Part shown: positions 1-7,170 of the stretch, piece after piece
How the letters are laid out: each line of letters begins with the position of its first letter
Numbering within the stretch: position 1 is the first letter of the stretch
NCBI RefSeq assembly: GCF_024732245.1
Contig: NZ_CP093845.1
Location: 1,240,001-1,304,000, forward strand
Reading direction: 5' to 3'
Source of the DNA: Dietzia sp. B32
Lineage (GTDB): Bacteria > Actinomycetota > Actinomycetes > Mycobacteriales > Mycobacteriaceae
Length of the DNA stretch: 64,000 nucleotides
Made by a program: the position numbers and the translations under genes
The notes under the pieces: generated by a model
Database searches by the model: none
Seen by the model: only the letters and a program-made list of their open reading frames with translations
What the model was told of the DNA's origin: nothing

Positions 1-302
1 GTCTCCTCCGGAGCGGCGCCCTCGAAGAGCCCCATCACGGCGTCGACCGTGGCCTGTCCCTGCCCGAACACGCCGAGCAGAGACACCACGGCGAGCAGGG
101 CCGGGAACAGCGACAGCACCGCGAAGTACGTCAGCGCCGCGGCGAGGTCGGTGCAGTTGTCCTTGGAGAACTCACCGGCGGCGCGCTTGAGGCCGATCTT
201 CCAGGCGCCGCCCTTGAGCTTGGTCGGGGACTCGGGCTTGCCCGCGTCGGGATCAGAGTCCGGGTCGGGTTTATCGGTGATGTCGCGGCTGCTCGTACTC
301 AT
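1..302 (-). CDS. YihY/virulence factor BrkB family inner-membrane protein (partial, N-terminus)
   Basis: The first ~100 residues of a membrane protein are present; the rest lies beyond the left edge. The N-terminus (MSTSSRDITDKPDPD) is acidic and cytoplasmic, followed by KIGLKRAAGEFSKDNCTDLAAALTYFAVLSLFPALLAVVSL. The pattern 'aal(T/S)yfavlslFPallal' is the hallmark of the first membrane segment of the YihY/BrkB family, formerly misnamed RNase BN. The ATG at 302-300 is the only start that keeps the usual hydrophilic leader. The gene is transcribed away from its neighbour at 473. Biochemical function is not established for this family. Confidence 0.85.
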   Translation of the reverse strand, partial: MSTSSRDITDKPDPDSDPDAGKPESPTKLKGGAWKIGLKRAAGEFSKDNCTDLAAALTYFAVLSLFPALLAVVSLLGVFGQGQATVDAVMGLFEGAAPEE

Positions 303-472
303 GCCCAGGACCTTTCCACTAGCGGGCCTCCCCCGCATCCGGCTCGCCGACTCCCCCCACGGGATCATCGCCGACTCCCGGTGCGTTACCCTGATTGGTG
401 TCACGTCACCAAAGTGGCGTATCTACAATCTCAAGGTCACCTGACCATCGTTGAACCAGAGGGAGAATCACC

Positions 473-868
473 GTGAGCCTGTCCAACGCCATCCTCCGCG
501 GAGTCACCGGCGCCTTCGTCCTCAACTCGGGCCTGAGCAAGCGAGGCATGCCGACCGAGGCCGCCCAGGGCCTGCAGGGCTTCGCCGCGACGGGCGTTCC
601 CGCCGTGACCAAGATGGATCCCGATTCCTTCGGCAAGTTCGTCGCCTACTCGGAGATCGGCATCGGCGCCGCCCTCCTCACCCCGGTCGTGCCCCGCAGG
701 ATCGCGGGCGCCGCCCTCGGCGTGTTCTCCGCGGGCCTGCTGGCCATGTACTTCCGCAACCCCGCCATGACCGAGGACGACGGCATCCGCCCCAGCCAGG
801 AGGGCATGTCCCTGGCCAAGGACGCGTTCATGGCCGCGATCGCCGGCGCGCTGGTCACCGACCGGTAG
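473..868 (+). CDS. Small DoxX-like membrane protein
   Basis: 131 residues from a GTG at 473, preceded by AGGGAGAA at 459-466. Hydrophobic stretches at about residues 55-75, 78-95 and 112-128, together with glycine/alanine-rich packing, give three or four membrane segments, resembling short DoxX-type proteins. The segment FGKFVAYSEIGIGAALL is typical of that fold. It stands alone between divergent and co-directional genes, with a strong hairpin at 922-964 behind it. No catalytic residues are visible, so function is unknown and the family call is tentative. Confidence 0.6.
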   Translation: MSLSNAILRGVTGAFVLNSGLSKRGMPTEAAQGLQGFAATGVPAVTKMDPDSFGKFVAYSEIGIGAALLTPVVPRRIAGAALGVFSAGLLAMYFRNPAMTEDDGIRPSQEGMSLAKDAFMAAIAGALVTDR

Positions 869-921
869 TCCGACGGCCGGTGGGCGTCCGCGCCCGGCAC
901 CCGGCACCCGGCACTCATAGT

Positions 922-964
922 CGCGACGGCCCGGACCCGCATCCCGCGGGGCCGGGCCGTCGCG
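922..964 (+). terminator. Probable intrinsic terminator after the DoxX-like gene
   Basis: A 13-bp GC stem (CGCGACGGCCCGG at 922-934, its complement at 952-964) encloses a 17-nt loop that can itself fold. There is no U-tract, which is usual for high-GC actinobacterial terminators. Confidence 0.55.
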
Positions 965-1013
965 CGTCCCCGGACCGGATGCGCGGGCCGCACATGTCGC
1001 CGACCATGGGGCG

Positions 1014-2138
1014 ATGACGCAGAACCCGGAATCCGATGTCCCGGCCCGCCGGATGCGGATAGTCGTCACCGGCGCCAGCGGGAACGTGGGGACCCCTCTC
1101 CTGCGCCGCCTGCTCGCCGACGGCCACGACGTGGTGGGACTGTGCCGCCGGATCCCACCGGCCACCGCCCCCTACGACGGTGCCGAGTGGCACCGGGTGG
1201 ACCTGTCCTACGCCCGCGCCGAGGATCTGGTGGGAATCTTCCGGGGAGCCGACGCGGTCATCCACCTCGCCTGGGGCTTCCAGCCGACCCGCGACGTGGA
1301 CCACCACCGGCGACTGGGCGTGGGCGGCACCGCGGCGGTCGTCGGCGCGTGCCGACTGGCTGGCGTGCCGCACCTCGTGCACCAGTCCTCGGTGGGCGCC
1401 TACGCCCCGGTGTCCGACGGTGGCCCCGGGGTGTCGGTGAGCAGTCGCGTGAGCGAGGATGCCGAGCTGGGCGGGGTGCCCACGGCCGCCTACAACCACC
1501 ACAAGACGGCCGCCGAACGCCTGCTGGACCAGCACGAGCGTGAACACCCCGGCAGCCCGACGATCGCCCGCATGCGGGCCGCGTTCATCGTGCACGGCGA
1601 GGCGGCCTCGGGCCTGGCGCGCTACTTCAGCCCCGCCGTCGCGCCCCTCCGGTTGATCCGGGCGCTGCCGATCCTGCCGGTGGACCGGCGCCTCACGGTG
1701 CCCCTGGTGCACGGCGACGACATGGCCTCGGCGCTCGCGGCCGCCGCGACGACCGGCGCGCAGGGCGCGTTCAACATCGCGGCCGAACCACCCGTGACCC
1801 GCGACATGATCGCCCGCGAGCTCGGGGCACGGCCGGTCGAACTGCCGCTGCGGATCCTGCGGCAACTGGTCCACGTCAGCTGGCTGCTGCACCTCCAGCC
1901 GCTGAGCATCGGCTGGGTCGACCTGGCGTTCGGGGTCCCGCTCATGCACACCACCCGCGCCCGGGCCGAACTCGGCTGGCACCCCACGGTCCCGGCCGAC
2001 GAGGCACTCCGGGAGGTGATCGACGCGATCGCCGCCGGGCGGGCGGGCACGTCCCCGCCCCTGCGCCCGCGGACCCTGCTGGACGCGCTGGCCTCGCTAC
2101 GCCGCGGCGGCCCCGTCGACGTCAGACGACTGCCCTGA
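1014..2138 (+). CDS. NAD-dependent epimerase/dehydratase family protein (extended SDR)
   Basis: 374 residues. An N-terminal Rossmann motif TGASGNVGTPLLRRLL (about residues 19-34) binds NAD(P). VIHLAWG follows in the position of the SDR 'NAG' strand, and the catalytic YNHHK (Tyr-x3-Lys) is at about residue 161. The C-terminal part carries the substrate domain, with PLVHGDDMASAL and HTTRARAELGWHPT typical of nucleotide-sugar epimerase relatives. Length fits the extended SDR class. Start is the ATG at 1014 with only a weak GGGG upstream. Its 3' end overlaps the convergent cysQ-like gene by 17 bp. Substrate cannot be assigned. Confidence 0.82.
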   Translation: MTQNPESDVPARRMRIVVTGASGNVGTPLLRRLLADGHDVVGLCRRIPPATAPYDGAEWHRVDLSYARAEDLVGIFRGADAVIHLAWGFQPTRDVDHHRRLGVGGTAAVVGACRLAGVPHLVHQSSVGAYAPVSDGGPGVSVSSRVSEDAELGGVPTAAYNHHKTAAERLLDQHEREHPGSPTIARMRAAFIVHGEAASGLARYFSPAVAPLRLIRALPILPVDRRLTVPLVHGDDMASALAAAATTGAQGAFNIAAEPPVTRDMIARELGARPVELPLRILRQLVHVSWLLHLQPLSIGWVDLAFGVPLMHTTRARAELGWHPTVPADEALREVIDAIAAGRAGTSPPLRPRTLLDALASLRRGGPVDVRRLP

Positions 2139-2943
2139 TCGCGCCCAGGATGGCGTCCGCGAGGTCGGCCCGGCACACGACGAGGTCCGGGAGGTAGGTG
2201 TCGGCCACGTTGTACTCCAGCGGGGAGCCGTCGACCCGCACCGCGACAAACCCGCGGGCCAGCGCCACCCCGGCCGGGGCGGCGGAATCCCACTGGTACT
2301 GACCCCCGGCGTGGATGTAGGCGTCCGCCTCGCCGCGGACGACGGCGGCCGTCTTGGCCCCGGCTGACCCCAACGGCACCAGATCCCCGCCCACCGCCTC
2401 GGCGACCGCGTCGGCGAACCGGGGAGGACGGGACGCGGAGAGGACGATCCTCGGCCGGGAGCCCGTCCGCGGGGGAAGGAGGCCTCCTCCGTCGACCCCG
2501 CCGTTGCCCACGGGTGCGGCGTAGACCTCGTCGTCGTCGACCCCCGACACCACCCCGAGCGCCGGTAGCCCGACCGCTGCGGCGGTGAGTCGCGACAGGG
2601 CCGGGTCCCCGTGGCGTTCCCACAGGGCCACGTGGACGGCCCAGTCCGGCCGGTCACCGAGGCCGTACTCACGGGTGCCGTCGACGGGATCGATGATCCA
2701 GACACGGTCGGCGTCCACCCGCGCGAGGTCGTCGGCCGACTCCTCCGACAGGACCGCGTCGCCCGGACGCGCCGCCGCGAGCCGGTCGAGCAGCAGCGTG
2801 TTGGCTCGACGGTCCCCGATGTCGCCGAGCTGCCGCCCGGTGGGGCCGGACGAACGCAGGTCCACCAGCAGGCGTCCGGCCTCCGTGGCGAGGTCGACGG
2901 CGAGTTGCTGATCCGGGGTACGCGAGGCGACGGTCATGCCCAC
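2122..2943 (-). CDS. cysQ: 3'(2'),5'-bisphosphate nucleotidase, CysQ-type inositol monophosphatase family
   Basis: 273 residues of the Mg2+/Li+-sensitive phosphatase superfamily. Metal-ligand motifs are visible: LSEESADD (the 'EE' motif), WIIDPVDGTREYGLG (DPxDGT) and the late HAGGQYQWDSAAPAGV (WDxAA/P). DPVDGTREY is characteristic of actinobacterial CysQ, which hydrolyses PAP/PAPS to AMP/APS and so relieves PAP inhibition of sulfate assimilation. An inositol-1-phosphatase side activity is known in mycobacterial homologues. It lies about 4 kb from cysNC/cysD, consistent with a sulfur role. An ATG six bases inside (2937) is an alternative start. Confidence 0.85.
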   Translation of the reverse strand: MGMTVASRTPDQQLAVDLATEAGRLLVDLRSSGPTGRQLGDIGDRRANTLLLDRLAAARPGDAVLSEESADDLARVDADRVWIIDPVDGTREYGLGDRPDWAVHVALWERHGDPALSRLTAAAVGLPALGVVSGVDDDEVYAAPVGNGGVDGGGLLPPRTGSRPRIVLSASRPPRFADAVAEAVGGDLVPLGSAGAKTAAVVRGEADAYIHAGGQYQWDSAAPAGVALARGFVAVRVDGSPLEYNVADTYLPDLVVCRADLADAILGAIRAVV

Positions 2944-2982
2944 CAGCCTAGGAGGCGTACCGCCCGCGGGGGCGCGAGAGGC

Positions 2983-3198
2983 CTACCGCCAGCGGGAGCG
3001 CAGGCCCCGGCGCCGGGGATGCCCGTACTGGCGGGCGACGCGGGCGGGCTCGTCCGGGCAGCGATGGGCATCTGCCGCGACCCGGGCCGCGCCACGCGAC
3101 GGCAGAACGCCGCTGCGCGCGTTGCAGCGATGACAACCCCACACCGCGCCGTCGGCCGTCTCCTCGACGTAGCACGGACGCTCTCCGACCTCGCTCAT
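2983..3198 (-). CDS. Small CxxC protein of unknown function
   Basis: 71 residues beginning at an ATG with AAGGGGAA just upstream, a good ribosome site that argues the frame is real. The sequence has one CHRC pair in VWGCHRCNARSG plus Cys at about residues 9 and 48, which could bind a metal, and ends in an Arg-rich basic tail. I do not recognise the family. It is divergent from the TauE/SafE gene at 3441 and shares its promoter region. Confidence 0.5.
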   Translation of the reverse strand: MSEVGERPCYVEETADGAVWGCHRCNARSGVLPSRGAARVAADAHRCPDEPARVARQYGHPRRRGLRSRWR

Positions 3199-3363
3199 GG
3201 TTCCCCTTGAAGCCCCAGCGCCGGCCCCGAGCCAACGCGTAGGCCCCCTATCTTGTCATAAATTTTTACTACGCAACAGTGGAAACATCGTGCGCATCTC
3301 GCGTCACCCCCGAAGTGCCGGCAGAGGTTCTGGACAGCCGACCAGCGCGCCGCCGTGGGGCAG

Positions 3364-3379
3364 TAGACAGAACGGTCTA
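3364..3379. promoter_or_regulatory. Perfect McbR-type operator (TAGAC-N6-GTCTA)
   Basis: TAGAC (3364-3368), a six-base spacer, then GTCTA (3375-3379), 62 bp before the TauE/SafE start. This equals the consensus described for McbR, the TetR-family repressor of cysteine/methionine genes in Corynebacterium glutamicum (established knowledge). AT-rich sequence at 3257-3272 could be part of the promoter. No mcbR gene lies in this window. Confidence 0.7.
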
Positions 3380-3440
3380 GACATCCTCCACATCCTATGT
3401 CTACTGTATTGCTCTACTTACTCAACTCACTACCCACAAG

Positions 3441-4385
3441 GTGACCGTGAAGACTCTCATCGTGCTCGGCGTCGTCGGCGCCATCGCCCAACTCATCGAC
3501 GGCTCCCTGGGCATGGCGTACGGCGTGACGTCCACGACGCTGCTGGTCGCGGCCGGTATCGCCCCCGCCGCCGCGTCGGCATCCGTGCACTTCGCGGAGA
3601 TCGGCACCACCCTCGCCTCCGGCATCTCCCACCACAAGCTCGGCAACGTCGACTGGCGGATCGTGCGCATCCTCGCGGTGCCCGGCGCGATCGGCGCCTT
3701 CGCCGGCGCCACCCTGCTGTCCAGCCTCCCCGCCGACGTGGCCAAGCCCGTCGTGGGCGCGATCCTGCTCACCCTGGGCCTGTACGTCCTGTACCGCTTC
3801 CTCGCCCTGGGCGGGCGGCGCCCCGAGTTCCGCGGACGGGTCCGCACCGGGTTCCTCGTGCCGCTCGGCCTGGTCGGCGGCACCCTCGACTCCCTCGGCG
3901 GCGGCGGCTGGGGCCCGGTCGGCACCACCTCCCTGCTGTCCTCGGGCCGCGTCGAGCCGCGCAAGGTCGTCGGCTCCATCGACACCTCCGAGTTCGTGGT
4001 GGCGGTCGGCGGGTCACTCGGCTTCCTCGTGGGCCTGGGCGCGGCCGGCATCAACTGGGGCTACGCGCTGGCGCTCCTCATCGGCGGAGTGCTCGTGGCC
4101 CCGCTCGCGGCGTGGCTCGTCAAGCACCTGCCCGCCCGGGTGCTCGGCACGGCGGCCGGCGGCCTGATCGTCGTCACCAACACCCGCACCCTGCTGGTGT
4201 GGGCCGAGGTGCCCTCGTCGGCGACCACCCCGATCCTGCTGGCCCTGGTCGCCGTGTGGATCGGCCTGGTCACCTGGGCGGTGCTCGCCGAGCGCAGGAC
4301 CCCCGGCGACGACGACGAGGCCGGCACCCACCCCGCCGGACCCGCCCGTGCGGGGACCGCCGAATCCGCCCCGGCCCAGGCCTGA
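3441..4385 (+). CDS. Sulfite/organosulfonate exporter, TauE/SafE family
   Basis: 314 residues with about eight membrane helices. The N-terminal helix reads IVLGVVGAIAQLIDGSLGMAYGVTSTTLL, where the GxxGMAYG signature of TauE/SafE proteins is clear, and the second half repeats it as GLVGGTLDSLGGGGWGPVGTTSLL. The family (TauE, SafE, CysZ-like) moves sulfite, sulfoacetate or related anions. Start is GTG 3441; a second GTG at 3447 is possible. A McbR-type box precedes it and a hairpin at 4395-4438 follows, so it looks monocistronic and sulfur-regulated. The last ~30 residues are acidic and disordered. Confidence 0.88.
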   Translation: MTVKTLIVLGVVGAIAQLIDGSLGMAYGVTSTTLLVAAGIAPAAASASVHFAEIGTTLASGISHHKLGNVDWRIVRILAVPGAIGAFAGATLLSSLPADVAKPVVGAILLTLGLYVLYRFLALGGRRPEFRGRVRTGFLVPLGLVGGTLDSLGGGGWGPVGTTSLLSSGRVEPRKVVGSIDTSEFVVAVGGSLGFLVGLGAAGINWGYALALLIGGVLVAPLAAWLVKHLPARVLGTAAGGLIVVTNTRTLLVWAEVPSSATTPILLALVAVWIGLVTWAVLAERRTPGDDDEAGTHPAGPARAGTAESAPAQA

Positions 4386-4394
4386 CCGGACCGA

Positions 4395-4438
4395 GGCGGG
4401 CGACCGGGGAGTCTCGGACCTTCACTCCCCCGCCCGCC
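4395..4438 (+). terminator. Hairpin terminator between TauE and Rrf2 genes
   Basis: GGCGGGC..CCGGGGAGT at 4395-4412 pairs with ACTCCCC.CGCCCGCC at 4424-4438 around a short loop, separating the permease gene from the regulator. Confidence 0.55.
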
Positions 4439-4466
4439 ACGACGGACCCTCTGGGAGACTGTTCCC

Positions 4467-4949
4467 ATGAGGGTCACGGCCAAGTCCGACTACGCCTTGC
4501 GCGCACTCGTCGAACTGGCGACGGCACAGCTCGACGTTCCGGACGCCGCTCCCCGCGAGAACCCGGTCAGCGCCGAGGAGTTGGGGCGTCGGCAGGACAT
4601 CCCGCACGGCTTCCTCCAGGCGATCCTGTCGGACCTGCGCCGGGCCGGGATCGTGGCCAGTCGCCGGGGGAAGACCGGCGGATGGTTCCTCGGCCGCGCC
4701 GCCGGGGACATCTCGGTCGCCGACGTCCTACGAGCCGTCGACGGACCACTGGTCAGCGTCTATGACGTCCGCCCCGAATCGGTGGTCTACAACGAGCGCG
4801 CCGCGATCCTCCAGCACGTGTGGATCGCCTCCCGCGCCGCGCTGCGCCGGGTGATGGACGCCGTGACGATCGCCGACCTCGCGGCCGGGCACCTCCCGGG
4901 CGAGGTCCACGCACTGACCCTCGACACCGACGCCTGGGAGGCCCGCTAA
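4467..4949 (+). CDS. Rrf2-family transcriptional regulator without Fe-S cysteines
   Basis: 160 residues. The start MRVTAKSDYALRALVELA and the winged-helix segment GFLQAILSDLRRAGIVASRRGKTGGW are classic Rrf2 features. The protein contains no cysteine at all, so unlike IscR, NsrR or RirA it cannot hold a cluster; it resembles the CymR/YwgB type, some of which regulate cysteine metabolism. ATG 4467 has GGGAGA eight bases upstream. It sits between two sulfur transport regions, making a role in sulfur or redox control plausible but unproven. Confidence 0.85.
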   Translation: MRVTAKSDYALRALVELATAQLDVPDAAPRENPVSAEELGRRQDIPHGFLQAILSDLRRAGIVASRRGKTGGWFLGRAAGDISVADVLRAVDGPLVSVYDVRPESVVYNERAAILQHVWIASRAALRRVMDAVTIADLAAGHLPGEVHALTLDTDAWEAR

Positions 4950-6202
4950 CGCTGACGGTAGCGCTCGAGCGCTCTCCTGGCCGGGGACGCCGTCGCACCG
5001 TGGATGGCGATGGACGCGACGATCACCAGCGACACCGCGGGCCAGAGTGACCAGCCGTCGTCCTTGGAGAAGTAGCCCATCGCGTAGCAGAGATAGAACA
5101 GTGACCCGACGCCCCGGACACCGAAGGCGGCGACGAAGAGCCGCTCGGGGCGCCGCAGTTTGCGATCGCCCAGCAGTGCGATCCAGGCGGTGAGCGGCCT
5201 GATCACGAACAGGACCCCGGCCGCCACCACCGCGTGCGACCACTCCAGCCGGAAGACCGCGTCCGAGATGAACGACGCCCCGATCACCAGCAGGACCAGA
5301 AGCGTGAGCAGGTGCTCGGTGAACTCGATGAACTCGTGGGCCCGGGCGTGCTTCTCGTCGTGACGCTCCGCCGCGCGGACGCCCAGCGCCGCGCAGAACA
5401 CCGCCAGGAAGCCCCACCCGCCCACGAGTTCGCCGACACCGTAGGCCAGGAGCAGCGTGGCCACCGCGGCCGCGGGTTCGGCATAGCCGACGAGGCGGTG
5501 CTCGCCGATGCGGACCCGGTACAGGGCCGCCCCCACCAGCCGGCCGATGACCCACCCGGCCACGGCCCCGATGACCGTCTTGCCCGCCAGGTCCCAGGCC
5601 AGCCAGGTCCAGACCCACTCCGAGGGCGGCCCCTTGGTGGCCAGGAGGATCGCGAGGTAGACGAACGGGAACGCCAGCGCGTCGTTGAGGCCCGCCTCCG
5701 AGGTGAGGGCGAAGCGCGCCTCGTCGTGCTCGTCGTCGACCTTCTCCCCCTCGCCGTGACCGGGGCCCTCCACCTGCACGTCGGAGGCCAGCACCGGGTC
5801 GGTCGGGGCGAGTACGGCCCCGAGCAGGACCGCGACCGCCGGGGTCAGGCCGAGTGCCCACCACCCGAGCACCGCGACGCCTGCGATCGACAGCGGCATC
5901 CCGATGGCGAGCAGGCGCCAGGTGGTGCTCCACCCCCGGAAGGTGAGCGGACGGTCGAGCGCCAGGCCGACGCCGAAGAGCGCGACGATGACGGTGATCT
6001 CCGCCATCCGCTCGGCGAGCTCCGCGTGCTCGATGACGTCGACGAGCTGCGACTCGTTGGGCATGAGCCAGCCGATGAGCATGCCCACGCCCACCACGAC
6101 GATCGGCGCGGACAGGACCCGCTCGCGGAGCAGTCGCGGAAGGAATGAGCCGACGAGCAACGCCGCCCCGATGACCGCGTACATGAGGTCGGTATTGGCC
6201 AC
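4946..6202 (-). CDS. Cation:proton antiporter, CPA1/NhaP type
   Basis: 418 residues, about 12 membrane helices. Key stretches are MLIGWLMPNESQ, LGAVLAPTDPVLASDVQV (the TDP motif of the transport core) and SEAGLNDALAFPFVYLA (the ND motif carrying the conserved acidic residue). This identifies the NhaP-like CPA1 family exchanging Na+/K+ for H+ across the cytoplasmic membrane. I chose GTG 6202 because sequence before it is not family-like; an ATG at 6184 is an alternative and neither has a strong ribosome site. It lies 46 bp after the second TauE gene and may be the tail of the cys operon. Its end overlaps the Rrf2 gene by four bases. Confidence 0.85.
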   Translation of the reverse strand: MANTDLMYAVIGAALLVGSFLPRLLRERVLSAPIVVVGVGMLIGWLMPNESQLVDVIEHAELAERMAEITVIVALFGVGLALDRPLTFRGWSTTWRLLAIGMPLSIAGVAVLGWWALGLTPAVAVLLGAVLAPTDPVLASDVQVEGPGHGEGEKVDDEHDEARFALTSEAGLNDALAFPFVYLAILLATKGPPSEWVWTWLAWDLAGKTVIGAVAGWVIGRLVGAALYRVRIGEHRLVGYAEPAAAVATLLLAYGVGELVGGWGFLAVFCAALGVRAAERHDEKHARAHEFIEFTEHLLTLLVLLVIGASFISDAVFRLEWSHAVVAAGVLFVIRPLTAWIALLGDRKLRRPERLFVAAFGVRGVGSLFYLCYAMGYFSKDDGWSLWPAVSLVIVASIAIHGATASPARRALERYRQR

Positions 6203-6248
6203 CGCAGGAGTGTGGCCCCACGGGGGGTCGACGCGCCACCGGACCGCG

Positions 6249-7166
6249 TCAGGCTCGGGCGGCCGCCTGCTCCGCGGGCTCGTCCCGGTGCACCGAGAAC
6301 CGGCGCACGAGGATCCTCCACACCAGCGGCCCCACCGTGACCAACACCAGCGTGATGACGCCGATGAGGAGCGGGGACGCACCCAACATCGCCGAGGCGG
6401 TCACGGCCAGCACGATCGTGATCCCTCGACGGATCAGCCCCTGGGGGACGCGGCTGGCGAACTTCGAACCAAAGAACGTGCCCACCGCACCCCCGATCAG
6501 CAGCGGGACCAGCAGGCCCCAGTCGACCCCGGTGACCATCACGTGGCCGATGGCCGCCGCGATCACGAGCGGGACCGCCTGCACCAGGTCGGTGCCCACC
6601 AACCGCAGCGCGGCCAGCGTGGGGTACAGCAGCATGATGCACATCATGATGACCGTGCCAGAGCCCACCGAGGTGATGCCCACCATCAGGCCACCGATCA
6701 CCCCGACCAGCAGGGTGATGAGCGGCTTGACGGGTGGGTCGGGGTCGTCACCGGTGCGGATGCGCCCGGACATCTCGAAGAAGGCCCGCAGGAAATAGGC
6801 CGTCGAGGCCACGATGAGCGTGGCACCGATGGCCTTCTTGAGCAGGCCCTGCACATCGTCGGCACCGATCGCGTGGACGAGCCACGCGCCCAGGTAGGCC
6901 GTCGGCACCGACCCCAGGACCAGCCAGAACGCGATCTTGAGATTGGGCTTGCCGTGCCGCCAGTGCACGCCCGCCCCGACGACCTTGTTGACCGCGTTGA
7001 CCACGAGGTCGTTGGCGACCGCCGCCGTCGGCGGGATGCCCACGAGGATGAGCGCCGGCGTCATCAGCGCGCCGCCGCCCATCCCCGTCAGACCGATCAC
7101 CACGCCGATCACCGCACTGACGACCAGCAGCCCGAGCGACTCGTAGGTCCAGAGGGCCTCGGGCAC
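6249..7166 (-). CDS. TauE/SafE family permease in the cysDNC operon
   Basis: 305 residues, about eight membrane helices. GVVIGLTGMGGGALMTPALILVGI near the N-terminus and VGVIGGLMVGITSVGSGTVIM in the middle are the duplicated TauE/SafE signatures. The gene starts four bases after the cysNC stop, so it is co-transcribed with sulfate activation. Placement fits a sulfite/sulfate handling role, either import or release of excess sulfite. It is only distantly similar to the protein at 3441, so this is not a recent duplication. Confidence 0.88.
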   Translation of the reverse strand: MPEALWTYESLGLLVVSAVIGVVIGLTGMGGGALMTPALILVGIPPTAAVANDLVVNAVNKVVGAGVHWRHGKPNLKIAFWLVLGSVPTAYLGAWLVHAIGADDVQGLLKKAIGATLIVASTAYFLRAFFEMSGRIRTGDDPDPPVKPLITLLVGVIGGLMVGITSVGSGTVIMMCIMLLYPTLAALRLVGTDLVQAVPLVIAAAIGHVMVTGVDWGLLVPLLIGGAVGTFFGSKFASRVPQGLIRRGITIVLAVTASAMLGASPLLIGVITLVLVTVGPLVWRILVRRFSVHRDEPAEQAAARA

Positions 7167-7170
7167 CGGC

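Noticed and set aside
396-411. TGGTG-N6-CACCA as an operator before the DoxX-like gene
   Set aside because: Short arms and no neighbouring regulator; too weak to list as a site.
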